Of a DNA stretch of 64,000 nucleotides, positions 24,962 through 35,174 are shown in pieces; within the stretch, counting starts at the first letter, position 1; each line of letters starts with the position of its first letter. The notes beneath the pieces are model-generated. The model did not search any database. It was given only the letters and a program-made list of their open reading frames with translations, and was not told the DNA's origin. Where the stretch lies: positions 310,001-374,000 of the forward strand of contig JAQWTL010000020.1 of assembly GCA_029242715.1 (NCBI GenBank), in the 5' to 3' direction. The position numbers and the translations under genes were made by a program. This DNA comes from Phycisphaerales bacterium (lineage in GTDB: Bacteria; Planctomycetota; Phycisphaerae; Phycisphaerales; SM1A02).

Positions 24962-26203
24962 TCATCCGGCAACGACTCCGCTCATCTTGAAGATCGGCAG
25001 CAGTAGTGCCAATGCAACGGCACCGACCAGCAGGCCCATGCCGATGATCATGATCGGTTCGATCATCGTCGTGGCTTTCTTGACGGAGGCTTCCAGTCGG
25101 TCCTGCGAGAATGTCGCCACCTTCTCCATGACTTCCGGCAATCGACCACTGCGTTCTCCCGCGGTCACCATGGAAGACACATTCGGTGGCATTTCTGCGG
25201 ACTCGGTGAAGGCAGTGCTCAAAGGCAGGCCATCACGAACGCGCGTTTCCATGTCCAACCACACTTGGTTGAAGACCTGGTTGCCAGTAATGCTTCGACA
25301 GATCGCGATTACATCCAGGAGGTTTACACCCGCCGCCAGCAAGGTCGACATCGTTCGCGAAGCACGCGTCAGGTAGAGATTCTTGAATACATCACGAAGC
25401 CCTGGAACATGCAACTTGAGCCAGTCCCGTACCCAGGTACCGTGTGAACCTCGCTGCCAAAGCAACAGAATGATGGTGCTGAGCAGAATCGCTGGCAAGT
25501 AGTACATCCACTGAGTGCTGACGAATTCACCAAGACCCATCAGGATGCGAGTCGGGCCAGGCAGACTGGCGGACCGCATCTCGTAGATCTTTGCAAACCG
25601 AGGCAGGATGAAAATCATCATGAACAGCACGACGACAGCTCCCGTCCCGAACATGAACGCCGGATAGATCAGGGCGCCACGGACCTGGCGAGCTGTCTTT
25701 TCCTCATCGCCGAGATACTCGGCGATCCGAAGCAGCATCTCTGCCATCGTGCCTGAAGCTTCAGAGGCCCGCACAAGGCTCACCATGACCGGTGGAAAGA
25801 TTCTGCCGCGACGGGCAAGTGCCTCGGAAAACGGCATGCCACCACAGACTTCATCCGTGACACTTGCCATGACAGATTTGAATTCAGGACGCTTGGCCTG
25901 CGCAGTCACTGCCAACAAGGCCTCCGAGAGCGTCACACCCGATTCGATCATCACACCCAGTTCCTGGCACATGGATACGACATCCCCTCGACGCACACGT
26001 CGAGCACGCTGTCGTGCCTGCACCAATAACACATCTGCCTGCACCTGTGCACTTGCAGAAGCGTCGCGCAGACCGGTCAGAACCAGACCATCAACACGGA
26101 GCTGGGAGGCCACCTTCTCAGGTGATTCAGCGCTCAGTGTTCCAGTCACGGGCTGGCCGTGCTGGTCGCGAGCGCGATAGGCATAAGTACTAGCTGCGTT
26201 CAT
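24962..26203 (-). CDS. gspF: Type II secretion/type IV pilus inner-membrane platform protein
   Basis: The 413-residue GspF/PilC-family platform protein of the cytoplasmic membrane. It has two repeated T2SSF domains (about residues 75-195 and 280-400), each beginning with the pattern seen in LGVMIESGVTLSEALLAV and STLLAAGVNLLDVI, and three hydrophobic segments. The platform couples the assembly ATPase to pseudopilin polymerisation. The ATG at 26203 overlaps the gspE stop by one base (TGATG). It is the last gene of the minus-strand operon that begins with gspG at 39718. Confidence 0.93.
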   Translation of the reverse strand: MNAASTYAYRARDQHGQPVTGTLSAESPEKVASQLRVDGLVLTGLRDASASAQVQADVLLVQARQRARRVRRGDVVSMCQELGVMIESGVTLSEALLAVTAQAKRPEFKSVMASVTDEVCGGMPFSEALARRGRIFPPVMVSLVRASEASGTMAEMLLRIAEYLGDEEKTARQVRGALIYPAFMFGTGAVVVLFMMIFILPRFAKIYEMRSASLPGPTRILMGLGEFVSTQWMYYLPAILLSTIILLLWQRGSHGTWVRDWLKLHVPGLRDVFKNLYLTRASRTMSTLLAAGVNLLDVIAICRSITGNQVFNQVWLDMETRVRDGLPLSTAFTESAEMPPNVSSMVTAGERSGRLPEVMEKVATFSQDRLEASVKKATTMIEPIMIIGMGLLVGAVALALLLPIFKMSGVVAG

Positions 26204-27930
26204 CACATACTCGTCGCTGAGAGGACTTCCTCGGGGGTTGTCAGACCATTACAGACTTTCTCAAGACCATCCTGTCGCAGGTTCCGGAACCCTCGTCCCT
26301 CCACGAGGGTTCGGAGATCCTGCAAAGTCGCGCCCGTCGCAATGGCGTCAAGCACAATGGGATCGGGAACCAGAAGTTCAAAGATGCCGATTCGACCCGC
26401 GAAACCGGTCTGTCGACAACGACCGCAACCTGTGCCTCGATACAGCGTGTCCCATTGACAGCCGGATCGCGTCAAGGCTTCGGCAATACGTTCATCAGGT
26501 GTCCATGTGTCCTTGCAATGCGGACAGATCTTCCGGACAAGGCGCTGGGCCAGCACACCACGAATCGTAGCTGCGATGAGATAGGGCTCCAGGCCAAGGT
26601 TACCCAACCGGGTAACAGCACTGACTGAATCATTCGTATGCAGCGTCGAGAAGACCAGGTGGCCTGTCAAAGCTGCCTGCGTCACGATGCCTGCCGTTTC
26701 ACCATCACGAACCTCACCCACCATCAGGACATCAGGATCCTGACGAAGCATGGATCGAAGTGCACGTGCAAATGTGAAACCGGCACGATCATTGATCTGT
26801 GCCTGATTGATTCCAGGAATCTTGGCCTCAATGGGATCCTCGATCGTGGAGATGTTCATCTCCTGGGAATTGATCATCGAGAGTACCGAGTAGAGCGTTG
26901 TCGATTTACCCGAACCGGTTGGACCGGTCACGAGCACCACACCATTGGGCTGGGCAACAACCTGCTGCCAGTCGTCGAGAATCTCGCCACTGAAACCAAG
27001 CTGGTCCATCGAGAGACGATTGTTGTGACTGTCGATGATTCGGATGACGATCGTCTCGCCATACTTGCCGGGCATCGTGGAGACACGAAGATCGATCGGC
27101 CGACCCTCGAGCATCACGTTGAAATCGCCATCCTGGGGAACCCGACGTTCCGAGATGTCGAGGTTGCTCATGATCTTGACGCGGCTGGCGATTGCAGCAT
27201 GCATCTTGTACGGCGGAGAAAGTTTCTCATAGAGCCTGCCATCAACGCGGTATCGAACACGCAGTCTCTGGTGATCCGGCTCGATATGAATATCGGAAGC
27301 ACGCTCCTGAACCGCATTGAAGATGATGTAATTGACGAGCTTCACGACCGGGCCATGGCCCGCAACTTCCTCGAGGTCGGCGATCTCCGTGACCTGCCGC
27401 TCGATGATGCTGAAATCCTGTTCGTCGATGTCCTCGTAGATGTCATCAATCACGAACACATTGGCCGCCGGCAGATAGGACTGCAGAGCGGACTCGATAT
27501 CCGTGCGTGTTGCAGCAGCAATCTTGATGTCGTATCCGGAGATACGTGCAATCTCCTCGACCAGATAGAGATTGGCTGGTTCGGAAACGGCAACGGTCAA
27601 CGTGTCACGAACGAGAAACAGGGGTAACACCCTGTGCTCCTCGATGAAATCTCGTGGCAAAGCATCCAGAGCGCGAGGATCGGCGACCCGAGCCACCTGA
27701 GCGACGAATGGAACACCATAGCCTTCGGCGATGACCTCAAGAACAGATGCCTCGGATACGAATCCCAACTGCTCCAGAATCTCGCCAAGCAGTTTCTTGT
27801 GACCACTCTGAGCCTGGTGCTCAAGCGCCTGCTCAAGATCTTCCTTGCTGATGAGATCACGTTGCAGCAACATCTCACCTAAAGGAAGTCGGGGCATGGC
27901 TTCAACGGCACTGAATCGTGTACTGGTCAT
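26203..27930 (-). CDS. gspE: Type II secretion/pilus assembly ATPase
   Basis: The 575-residue GspE/PilB-family ATPase that powers pilus or pseudopilus extension at the cytoplasmic side. An N-terminal MshEN-like domain (about 15-150; LGEMLLQRDLISKEDLEQAL) is followed by the ATPase with Walker A GPTGSGKS near residues 336-343, Asp box ISTIEDPIE, Walker B DPDVLMVGEVRD, and the zinc-binding Cys pairs CPHC and CGRC. MshEN-type domains often bind c-di-GMP, which fits the HD-GYP gene nearby. The ATG at 27930 overlaps the STAS gene stop by ATGA; the frame extends to 27948. Confidence 0.95.
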   Translation of the reverse strand: MTSTRFSAVEAMPRLPLGEMLLQRDLISKEDLEQALEHQAQSGHKKLLGEILEQLGFVSEASVLEVIAEGYGVPFVAQVARVADPRALDALPRDFIEEHRVLPLFLVRDTLTVAVSEPANLYLVEEIARISGYDIKIAAATRTDIESALQSYLPAANVFVIDDIYEDIDEQDFSIIERQVTEIADLEEVAGHGPVVKLVNYIIFNAVQERASDIHIEPDHQRLRVRYRVDGRLYEKLSPPYKMHAAIASRVKIMSNLDISERRVPQDGDFNVMLEGRPIDLRVSTMPGKYGETIVIRIIDSHNNRLSMDQLGFSGEILDDWQQVVAQPNGVVLVTGPTGSGKSTTLYSVLSMINSQEMNISTIEDPIEAKIPGINQAQINDRAGFTFARALRSMLRQDPDVLMVGEVRDGETAGIVTQAALTGHLVFSTLHTNDSVSAVTRLGNLGLEPYLIAATIRGVLAQRLVRKICPHCKDTWTPDERIAEALTRSGCQWDTLYRGTGCGRCRQTGFAGRIGIFELLVPDPIVLDAIATGATLQDLRTLVEGRGFRNLRQDGLEKVCNGLTTPEEVLSATSM

Positions 27931-28289
27931 GCTGCCTGCCCTCCCCATCGAGCCCCGCCCATCTGACGGGCAGCCAACTCGACGGTCTCGTTCATCTGGA
28001 ACCGGCGATCCAGACGGGTCACCGACATCGCGATGTCTGGTTGTCCGCCCAGGGCGACGATACGCATCGCCAACCCACGCCGATCCAGTTCCTCCTGGAG
28101 CCAGAGCAAGGCATCAAGCCCGGCCGAATCGAGTCGGTCAAGGGTGCCGCAGTCGACGATCAAGCCGGTGTTCGCTTCATCGAGCCATTGTCGGCAACGA
28201 CGGCGCATCGACTCGGTGTCATCAATAGTGAATTCACCGGCCAGATGCAGGACGGCACCGCGTTTGTGCTGTTCCCATTCCATTTTCAT
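27927..28289 (-). CDS. STAS-domain protein (anti-sigma-factor-antagonist type)
   Basis: A 120-residue single STAS domain. The phosphorylatable Ser of the SpoIIAA-type loop is present as Ser55 in RLDSAGLDALL, so it may be switched by a Ser kinase. It has no membrane segment. No anti-sigma kinase is nearby, so the partner is unknown. It overlaps the HD-GYP gene upstream and the gspE gene downstream by ATGA on each side, which argues for tight co-expression with the pilus machine. Confidence 0.85.
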   Translation of the reverse strand: MKMEWEQHKRGAVLHLAGEFTIDDTESMRRRCRQWLDEANTGLIVDCGTLDRLDSAGLDALLWLQEELDRRGLAMRIVALGGQPDIAMSVTRLDRRFQMNETVELAARQMGGARWGGQAA

Positions 28290-29938
28290 GCCATTGGCTC
28301 CTCGGGCAAACTGGGCGTTTCCATGCCTTGACTTGCTGCGACCTGGTGTCCGTCCACCATGCGTTGGTAGGCGGTGAAATCAAGCTCCAGAAAGAGTGGT
28401 ACGAGCGTTGGATCAAACTGGCCACCTGCACTCGAGGACAACTCGGCCAGCACCTGGTCACAGTTCATTGCCGAGCGATACGTGCGCGTAGAGCACATCG
28501 CGTCAAAGGCGTCCGCAAGGGCGATCAATCTTGCAACCAGTGGAATATCCTCGCCAGCAATGCCATCCGGATAGCCCGCCCCATCCCACCGCTCATGGTG
28601 ATACAGAACGCCATCGAGAATGTCTTCGAATCGCGGGATGTCCCTGAGGATTCGATAGCCGATGCGAGGATGTTCACGGATCGCTGCGTATTCGATCTCG
28701 GTCAGCTCGCCTGGTTTGCAGAGCAGCTGCTCGGGAACACCTATCTTGCCGACATCATGGACCAGGCCTGCAATGTGCATTCTGGCAACGGTTGCCTCAT
28801 CCAGTCCAGCAGCATGAGCCAACTGTCGAGTCAGCAAAGCGACACGGCGTGAATGACCACAGGTGTAACGGTCCTTGGCATCGATGGATGCCGTCAGGGC
28901 TTCCAGCGTTCCAAGGAACATTGCGTTGAGATCCTCATAGAGGCCTGCATTCTCAAGGAAGATGGCCATGTGACTTGCTGCTGCACCAAGCAGTTTCATA
29001 TCGACCGATGAGGCCGCTGAATCGGTGCCTTCCTTGTCCCCTGCCAGGAGCATGCCATGGATTCGTCCATCACGACAGATCGGATGAGCCATTGCGGCTG
29101 TACCCAGATCTGACATGATCGATCCAGCAACCGGATGCCCCGCAACGACACAGGTCGTGTTGTCGTCCATCATGCTTGCCAGCATTTCAGCCGCGGACTC
29201 GATGTTCGACTTTGATCGACCCGGAGCTCCAGCAACAATCAGTTCAGGCGAACCGTTTGATCCCCTGGGATGGACCCAGGCGGCAATCCAGCGATACGGC
29301 AGAGTGTGAAGCAGTTCCTCGCAAGCAAAGGCGATGAAGCGGTCTGGGCGTTCCACGACCGTCATTCCCTGAATGACCGTGTACAGGAGATTGATTTCCT
29401 CGTAGGACTCACCTAGTTCACGACCGACTTCTTCCAAGGTGCCGGTGTGGGAATCAATGACCTGCTGATCATGCCAGCTGAAACGGAACATGGCAGCAAG
29501 CCTGGGCACCTCGCTGCATGCAGGTGGCTCAATGCCTTCCAGCATGCGGACTGCCATACGCGTATCCAGTCGAGCAGACTGGCACATGGCGACGAACTGT
29601 TCGGATTGCATCAACTCACAGGTCGGAATGGCTGCAATCACGTAACCGGTTCGTTCTCGTCGTTCCTGTACAGGAACAGCAGCCAGCCAGAGACCTGGCA
29701 CGGCCTCGAATGGCAACGGCTGCTCTTCGTTGTTCCATTGGGCAGCAGCTTCCGGGAGCATGCGTGTCACGATGGGCGATCGATTGATCAGATCTCTGAG
29801 CCAGTCACGGCGAGCGGAACGACGAGGTCCACACTGACCATTTCGATCACATTGCATCAGCACCAGGCCAATCTCCCGAAGCCTTTGCTCCAGAGTCGAC
29901 ACCTGTGTACGCGTTCGAATGGTTGAAAGAATGCTCAT
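28286..29938 (-). CDS. GAF and HD-GYP domain protein, probable c-di-GMP phosphodiesterase
   Basis: A 550-residue protein without clear membrane segments. The N-terminal 170 residues are unassigned, a GAF-like sensor domain spans about 180-335, and the C-terminal HD-GYP domain spans about 340-520. The metal-binding HD pair is His394-Asp395 in VHDVGKIGVP, followed by the double His in LYHHERWDGAGYPDG, with GYP at 455-457. All main catalytic residues seem present, so it should cleave c-di-GMP. It overlaps the receiver gene upstream and the STAS gene downstream by ATGA. Confidence 0.93.
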   Translation of the reverse strand: MSILSTIRTRTQVSTLEQRLREIGLVLMQCDRNGQCGPRRSARRDWLRDLINRSPIVTRMLPEAAAQWNNEEQPLPFEAVPGLWLAAVPVQERRERTGYVIAAIPTCELMQSEQFVAMCQSARLDTRMAVRMLEGIEPPACSEVPRLAAMFRFSWHDQQVIDSHTGTLEEVGRELGESYEEINLLYTVIQGMTVVERPDRFIAFACEELLHTLPYRWIAAWVHPRGSNGSPELIVAGAPGRSKSNIESAAEMLASMMDDNTTCVVAGHPVAGSIMSDLGTAAMAHPICRDGRIHGMLLAGDKEGTDSAASSVDMKLLGAAASHMAIFLENAGLYEDLNAMFLGTLEALTASIDAKDRYTCGHSRRVALLTRQLAHAAGLDEATVARMHIAGLVHDVGKIGVPEQLLCKPGELTEIEYAAIREHPRIGYRILRDIPRFEDILDGVLYHHERWDGAGYPDGIAGEDIPLVARLIALADAFDAMCSTRTYRSAMNCDQVLAELSSSAGGQFDPTLVPLFLELDFTAYQRMVDGHQVAASQGMETPSLPEEPMA

Positions 29939-30333
29939 GCTGCGTTCGCCCTTCCAGCCATGACTTTCGAGCTCAACAGCGACTGGACCATCTGGATCAG
30001 CAACCGGGGGCTGAAGGGCTTGCTCACGACTTCCTTGATGTTGCCGATTGCGAGGTCTTCATCCGAAAGGGCATACCCTCGCGCAGTGAGGATGATCACC
30101 GGGATATCCTTGGTCATCTGACGATCCCCTAACGCTCTGCACAAGTCGACACCCGTCATGTAGGGCATCTGCAGATCCGTGATCACCAGATCAGGCGACT
30201 CGGCACTGGCAACGTGCAGACCTTCTTCGCCATCAGCTGCAGTGATGACGTCATAGCCGGCATTCCTCAGCTTGAGGGATAGCACGTGGAGAATGTGGGC
30301 CTCATCGTCTACGACGAGAATGCGTGCGGACAT
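29935..30333 (-). CDS. Stand-alone response regulator receiver (CheY-like)
   Basis: A 132-residue single receiver domain. Acidic Asp9-Asp10, the phospho-acceptor Asp53 in LVITDLQMP and the conserved Lys in VVSKPFSP are present. There is no output domain, so it must act on a partner. The histidine kinase directly upstream is the likely phosphodonor, and the HD-GYP protein, whose gene it overlaps by ATGA, is a likely target. Confidence 0.95.
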   Translation of the reverse strand: MSARILVVDDEAHILHVLSLKLRNAGYDVITAADGEEGLHVASAESPDLVITDLQMPYMTGVDLCRALGDRQMTKDIPVIILTARGYALSDEDLAIGNIKEVVSKPFSPRLLIQMVQSLLSSKVMAGRANAA

Positions 30334-30342
30334 GGGGGACTC

Positions 30343-31806
30343 CTAGGCGGCAACCGCCCTGTGTTCTCTCTCGTGCTCGGATTCAAGACTCATGGGAACG
30401 GTGAACCAGAACCGTGAACCGAGTCCCAATCTGGACTCCAATCCAATCTGGCCACCATGCAGTGTTTCAATAATCTGGCGGCAGAGATTCAGGCCCAGGC
30501 CCGTACCCTTTGCCACTCGCTTGTAATTCTCAACGCGGTAGAACTTCTCAAATACCCTCTCGATGTCCCCGGGAGGAACACCAAGGCCCGTGTCGGCAAC
30601 GGATACATGAATGCATCGTTCCAGGTGATCAGAATCCGCTGAGATCGTGATGCGTCCACCTTCGGGCGTGTACTTGATCGCATTGGATACCAGATTGACA
30701 ACGACCTGATAGAGCATGTCGCCATCACCCAGTGCGTGCAGATCAACTGGCGCCAGTTCACGATGAACAGTGATTCGCTTGCCGCGAGCCTGTGGCTCCA
30801 GTGTCTGCAGGGCTCGATCTATGAGGCTCTCGAAGTTCACCGAGTCGCGTTCGACGCGGACAATGCCTGCCTCGATACGACTGATGTTGAGCATGTTGTC
30901 GACCAGTCGACTGAGACGATCTGTCTCTGACTGGATGATGCCATAGAACTCCTGACGGGATGCCTCATCGGCGGCTTCACCATCAACGAGCATTTCGACG
31001 TATGCCTGGACGGACGACAAAGGCGTACGGAGTTCATGACTGGCCTTGGAGACGAATTCACTCTTGAGCTGTGCGACTTCACGCTCACGCGTCATATCGT
31101 GAAGAACCGTGACAACCGAGGAAACCTCGGCATTGGCATCCTGCAAGGTGGACAGCATGGCCACGCAACTGACCGGCTCGTCACCATTCTCGATGACATG
31201 ATCAATCTGGCGAGGATTGCCGGATGATTCCCGCATCTCCCTGATGACCTTGCACAAGGCTGCATCCTTGACGACTTCATGAAGTGGACGACGTACTGAC
31301 GTTTCGATATCGAAACCAAGCAACTGCCCTGCTGCCCAGTTCGCGTAAAGAATCTCATCAAAGGCATTGGTGACGATGACGGACTCACGCATGACCCCGA
31401 GAACGGATTCAGCACGAGCTCGATCTGCATCAGCAATTCGCTCACGAATTTCCAGGTCTTGAACACGAGTGGCCCAGAAGGACTCTCTCTGCATGACGGA
31501 CTGCTGCACCCCTGCCAGGGAACGCATCAGTGGCCGCATCCAGATTGGTGTACGAGGAATCGTGCAGGGCTCTGCATCTCCAAGTCGGTCGGAGAATGAA
31601 ACGACTGCATCACAGACTCGAGCCGTGAACAAACAGGCAACCAGCAGCAGAGCCCAGATGGATGCACCGAGCCCTAAGGCGAGCATCGTCCAGTCTGCTC
31701 GGTCGATCGGGAGACTACCCCACCCAGAGACCATCAATGTCGCCATGGTGGCAACAAGGGCCGCGAGGAGGAGGCTCCCGAGTGCCATGGTGAGGAGGGT
31801 CTTCAT
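30343..31806 (-). CDS. Sensor histidine kinase with PAS domain
   Basis: A 487-residue kinase. Two N-terminal membrane segments (about 5-27 and 41-63) with a short loop between them are followed by a linker and a PAS domain (about 130-245). HisKA then carries the phosphorylated His257 in SKASHELRTPLSS, and HATPase_c has N, G1 and G2 boxes (NLVSNAIKYTPEGG, ADTGLGVP, GTGLGLNL). It ends nine bases before the receiver gene, a clear two-component pair. It is inside the pilus operon, 33 bases downstream of the TPR lipoprotein gene. Confidence 0.95.
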   Translation of the reverse strand: MKTLLTMALGSLLLAALVATMATLMVSGWGSLPIDRADWTMLALGLGASIWALLLVACLFTARVCDAVVSFSDRLGDAEPCTIPRTPIWMRPLMRSLAGVQQSVMQRESFWATRVQDLEIRERIADADRARAESVLGVMRESVIVTNAFDEILYANWAAGQLLGFDIETSVRRPLHEVVKDAALCKVIREMRESSGNPRQIDHVIENGDEPVSCVAMLSTLQDANAEVSSVVTVLHDMTREREVAQLKSEFVSKASHELRTPLSSVQAYVEMLVDGEAADEASRQEFYGIIQSETDRLSRLVDNMLNISRIEAGIVRVERDSVNFESLIDRALQTLEPQARGKRITVHRELAPVDLHALGDGDMLYQVVVNLVSNAIKYTPEGGRITISADSDHLERCIHVSVADTGLGVPPGDIERVFEKFYRVENYKRVAKGTGLGLNLCRQIIETLHGGQIGLESRLGLGSRFWFTVPMSLESEHEREHRAVAA

Positions 31807-31839
31807 GGGTCGCTCGGAAACGGAATGACGAGGAGGGTT

Positions 31840-33048
31840 TTATGGGCCGTTGCCCAGGATTCCCGTCACTCGCGTCTCATCGGCGCCCATGGGGGCCGAC
31901 TTAACCGCGACTTGCATTGCTTTTTGTGCTTCTGCAGTATTGCCCTGGCGCAGGCAGACCCCTGCCAGCAGGGCATTGGTCATGGCATGCTCTGGAGCGT
32001 CCTTGAGGACCCCTCTGAGGATTTTCTGGGACTCATCAAGATCGCCCTCTTCTCGGGCCATTACGGCCAGGAAGAGCCTTGCCTGGACACTGCTGTCACC
32101 TGCCTTCTGCAGACGATTGCCACAACGTTCCAAAGAACGCCAATCCTCGGCATCCCAGGCGAATAATCCGAACTCGTGCCAGATGGACAGGCGATCGGGA
32201 TATGTCTTGGTGAGCTCCAGATAGAGACCACGAGCATCGGCATGGCGGCCCATCGTCGCCAGGGACCGTGCTTCTGCCATTTGAAGATCAAGAGGAGGAT
32301 TGACTTTGTGCAGTTTGCGAAGCTCATCCAGGTTCACGAGAACACCCACATGATCCCCCTGTCGATGTCGAAGCCTGGTCCATTCACTGAGGATGTCCGT
32401 GTCTTCAGGCGACAGCAGGCTTGCCATCTCATAGGACGAAGAAGCCTCATCACCCCTGTCCTGCATGATCATCAGTTGAGCATGCAGATGGTGCAATGCA
32501 GCGTTGTGCTCGAAAGCAGAGAATCGCTCGGTCAGCAAGGCGTCTGCTTCATCAAGACGATCCTGAGCCATCAGGGATTCAACAGAAGCCATCAGGAACT
32601 GGAGCTTTTTCGGCTCCATGTCACAGGCTTTTATGAAATGGCTGTGCGCCAAATCATCTCTTGAAAGACGTTCGTAGACGATGCCAAGGAAATACATGGC
32701 ATCGGCCTCTTCTTCATTGAGTTCAACCGCTTTTTTGAGAGTCTTTTCGGCTTCCGCCAAGCGATCCATTTCCATCAGAATCCGACCACGCAGGACATAG
32801 TGGGTTGAACCCTTGGGAAAACGCCCCACTGCCTGATCCGCAAGACTGATTGCCTTGTTGAGTTGACCTGTTTCAAATGCGGTCGTGGCTTGCTCATTGA
32901 GCATTCCAGCATTGACTTCGTCCATGCGCGAGTATGCCTGCTCTCGCATCTCCTTGCCCCGTTGTGATGAACAGGAGGCCGAGACGAGAATGATTAACAC
33001 GAGGCATGTCCTGGAAATCAACTTGCTATGCATGTGCCTACCCTTCAT
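31840..33048 (-). CDS. TPR-repeat lipoprotein
   Basis: A 402-residue protein with a lipoprotein signal ending in LIILVSASC (lipid-modified Cys near residue 26). About eight TPR helix pairs follow; the clearest is AEKTLKKAVELNEEEADAMY. It is probably outer-membrane-anchored and may act as a pilotin or PilF-like factor for the secretin, because its ATG overlaps the secretin gene stop by ATGA. PilF proteins are shorter, so this is an analogy. The stop codon is TAA at 31840. Confidence 0.87.
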   Translation of the reverse strand: MKGRHMHSKLISRTCLVLIILVSASCSSQRGKEMREQAYSRMDEVNAGMLNEQATTAFETGQLNKAISLADQAVGRFPKGSTHYVLRGRILMEMDRLAEAEKTLKKAVELNEEEADAMYFLGIVYERLSRDDLAHSHFIKACDMEPKKLQFLMASVESLMAQDRLDEADALLTERFSAFEHNAALHHLHAQLMIMQDRGDEASSSYEMASLLSPEDTDILSEWTRLRHRQGDHVGVLVNLDELRKLHKVNPPLDLQMAEARSLATMGRHADARGLYLELTKTYPDRLSIWHEFGLFAWDAEDWRSLERCGNRLQKAGDSSVQARLFLAVMAREEGDLDESQKILRGVLKDAPEHAMTNALLAGVCLRQGNTAEAQKAMQVAVKSAPMGADETRVTGILGNGP

Positions 33049-35135
33049 TCCTCTCCAGCGCCTGTTTCAACTGCAGCGACCGTTTCATCAGATTTCGATG
33101 TCTGGACAACTGGTTCTTTCGAAGATCCAAAGGATGCTCCTGCCAGGCTGGCGTTCAAACCGAGCACGATGTCATCATGCCCTTGTTGTACTGGCGCCGC
33201 AGTTTGCTTCTCGGGACCTGGATCTTCAGGCAACTCGTGAGAGGGCGCCTCTTCCGTATCAAAGTCCGGTGTTGGTTCTGGATTGAGCGTGTTGGGTGGA
33301 ATAAATTCCATCTCTCGCATCAGGATGCGTTGATGAAGTGAATGCTCCCACACCTTATCCGTCGCCTCAGATGCAAACGTCGAACGCAGGCGATGCATTT
33401 CAGGCTGAGCCGCATCGATTCGCAGAGAATTGTTGGCATAAAACAAGGCCAGATCCAACTCGCCATTGCGATAGGCCTCCAGCGCATCGCGGTTGTAATT
33501 GGAGGTCATGCGAGTCTGACTGAAAGGCAGCAGACCCGATCTCGCGCCTACTCGTACCGCATCCATAATCTCAAGGCCATCTTTGCCTGCTTCCCAGAGT
33601 CGTTCATCACGAACGATCGAAGGAGTCAGCATGAAGATGATTTCTTCACGTACAACCGTGTCATCCTGGCCAGTGAACGCTGCACCAGCAATGGGAATAT
33701 CACCAAGTATTGGAACCTGTTCTCGTTTGATCGATGTGCTTTCTTTGAATAGCCCACCAAGCACCAGGGTTTCTCCATCACGAACACGGACATTCGCGAA
33801 GATCTCAGAGGTCCTCTCATCAGGCACATCCACGACATTGCCATTGATATCGGAAATGGGTCGTGGCAAGGCTTCAGAGAGTCGGGGATACAGTTCCATG
33901 CGGATCATGTTGTCAGGTGCAATGAACGGACGGAATACGAGGTGAACACCTGTATCCAGGTACTCGACTGTCTGCGTAGTCGTTGTCTCGGTCTGTGTAG
34001 TGGACAGATAGGCAACGCGAGTACCAACAAGAATCTCCGCCTTCTGCCTGTTCAGGCACATGACCTTTGGCCGTGCAATCACCGTGACATCTGTCACTTC
34101 ATCCAGTGCACGAAGGAAGAGTGCGAAGTGATCCTTGATCACACCAAACTTGAAGCCACCTTCTGAAGCCGTCTTGCCGACATTGCTCACACCACCAAGT
34201 GCATTGGTAGTCGGTGGCGTCATGGCGCCGCCAATCAGGTTGTTGACCGTCTGAAGCGGACCGCCAATGATGTCCGAGAAGTTGATGCTGCTGATGATGC
34301 TCCAATCAACGCCCCAGGCATTGCTCTCGTCGACCTTGGTCGTGAGAATGGTGCCTTCCACCAGGACTTGCGTCGGAGGAATATCAAGCGACTCGATGAT
34401 GCCGGCAATTTTTTCGAGGATCTCCGGGTAGTCCGTCACGATAAGCCGCGCCGAGTATGCCCACGAATCCGAACCGTTGTTGGCAGAGTCGGGGTCAAAG
34501 GTATTGTCGACGACCCCCATGGGCACTGTCTGACCAACACCACTGAGAACCGGAGCTACAACGGCATCAGCGTCCGTTGCAGAGATGTAGTAGAGATCAA
34601 AGATTCTCGTTTCCACACGCTTTGCAGCCGCCTTGATCCGATCAATTTCATCGATGGGATGCACATAGATGAAGTTGCCTTCCTCTATGTATCCGTAGCC
34701 ATTCACTCGAAGAATGGAATCGAGGGCTTCGTGGAAAGAGACGTCATACAAGTTGGCCGAGACAGTGGCAGCCACGTCTCTGCCGGCAATGATGTTCTTG
34801 CGGGATTGAATGGCAAGCATCTCGAGGATCTTTGAGAGATCCCCATCCTGGACAGCGAGATCCACTGTTCCGAAACGTGACATGCTCACATCGGCTTGAT
34901 CAGCATCAACAGGGCTGGACTGCTCATCTCTTGCAGCCTCCGCATCGCCAACCATGTCGATCTCATCTGCAGGCGGCACGAGCGTGGCATCCGGAGGCTG
35001 AAGCTGGTCAGCTGGACGATTCGGATCGTCCTGGATTTCCTGCGCACGGGCAAACATGGTGACAAGCACCATTCCTGCAACTGCAAATAATACGATTTTA
35101 GACATCAGGGGCAACGCTCGAACATCCGCGGTCAT
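33045..35135 (-). CDS. gspD: Secretin (GspD/PilQ family)
   Basis: Forms the outer-membrane channel for the pilus or secretion machine. The 696-residue product has a signal peptide (alternative ATG at 35105 directly before it) and an acidic linker, a short N-domain/STN-like region (about 100-180), an NHR-like domain, and the secretin domain (about 260-530) with the VPILGDIPIAGAAF signature and EEIIFMLTPSIV. A long C-terminal extension of about 150 residues, acidic and Pro/Ser-rich, goes beyond the usual secretin end. It sits between the PilP-like gene and the TPR lipoprotein gene. Confidence 0.93.
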   Translation of the reverse strand: MTADVRALPLMSKIVLFAVAGMVLVTMFARAQEIQDDPNRPADQLQPPDATLVPPADEIDMVGDAEAARDEQSSPVDADQADVSMSRFGTVDLAVQDGDLSKILEMLAIQSRKNIIAGRDVAATVSANLYDVSFHEALDSILRVNGYGYIEEGNFIYVHPIDEIDRIKAAAKRVETRIFDLYYISATDADAVVAPVLSGVGQTVPMGVVDNTFDPDSANNGSDSWAYSARLIVTDYPEILEKIAGIIESLDIPPTQVLVEGTILTTKVDESNAWGVDWSIISSINFSDIIGGPLQTVNNLIGGAMTPPTTNALGGVSNVGKTASEGGFKFGVIKDHFALFLRALDEVTDVTVIARPKVMCLNRQKAEILVGTRVAYLSTTQTETTTTQTVEYLDTGVHLVFRPFIAPDNMIRMELYPRLSEALPRPISDINGNVVDVPDERTSEIFANVRVRDGETLVLGGLFKESTSIKREQVPILGDIPIAGAAFTGQDDTVVREEIIFMLTPSIVRDERLWEAGKDGLEIMDAVRVGARSGLLPFSQTRMTSNYNRDALEAYRNGELDLALFYANNSLRIDAAQPEMHRLRSTFASEATDKVWEHSLHQRILMREMEFIPPNTLNPEPTPDFDTEEAPSHELPEDPGPEKQTAAPVQQGHDDIVLGLNASLAGASFGSSKEPVVQTSKSDETVAAVETGAGEE

Positions 35136-35174
35136 AGACCGTCTCCCGCCTCCCATCCTGGGGCCAGTCGGGGC

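Noticed and set aside
26638-27627. 329-codon plus-strand open frame
   Set aside because: Antisense shadow of gspE, whose motifs are complete on the other strand.
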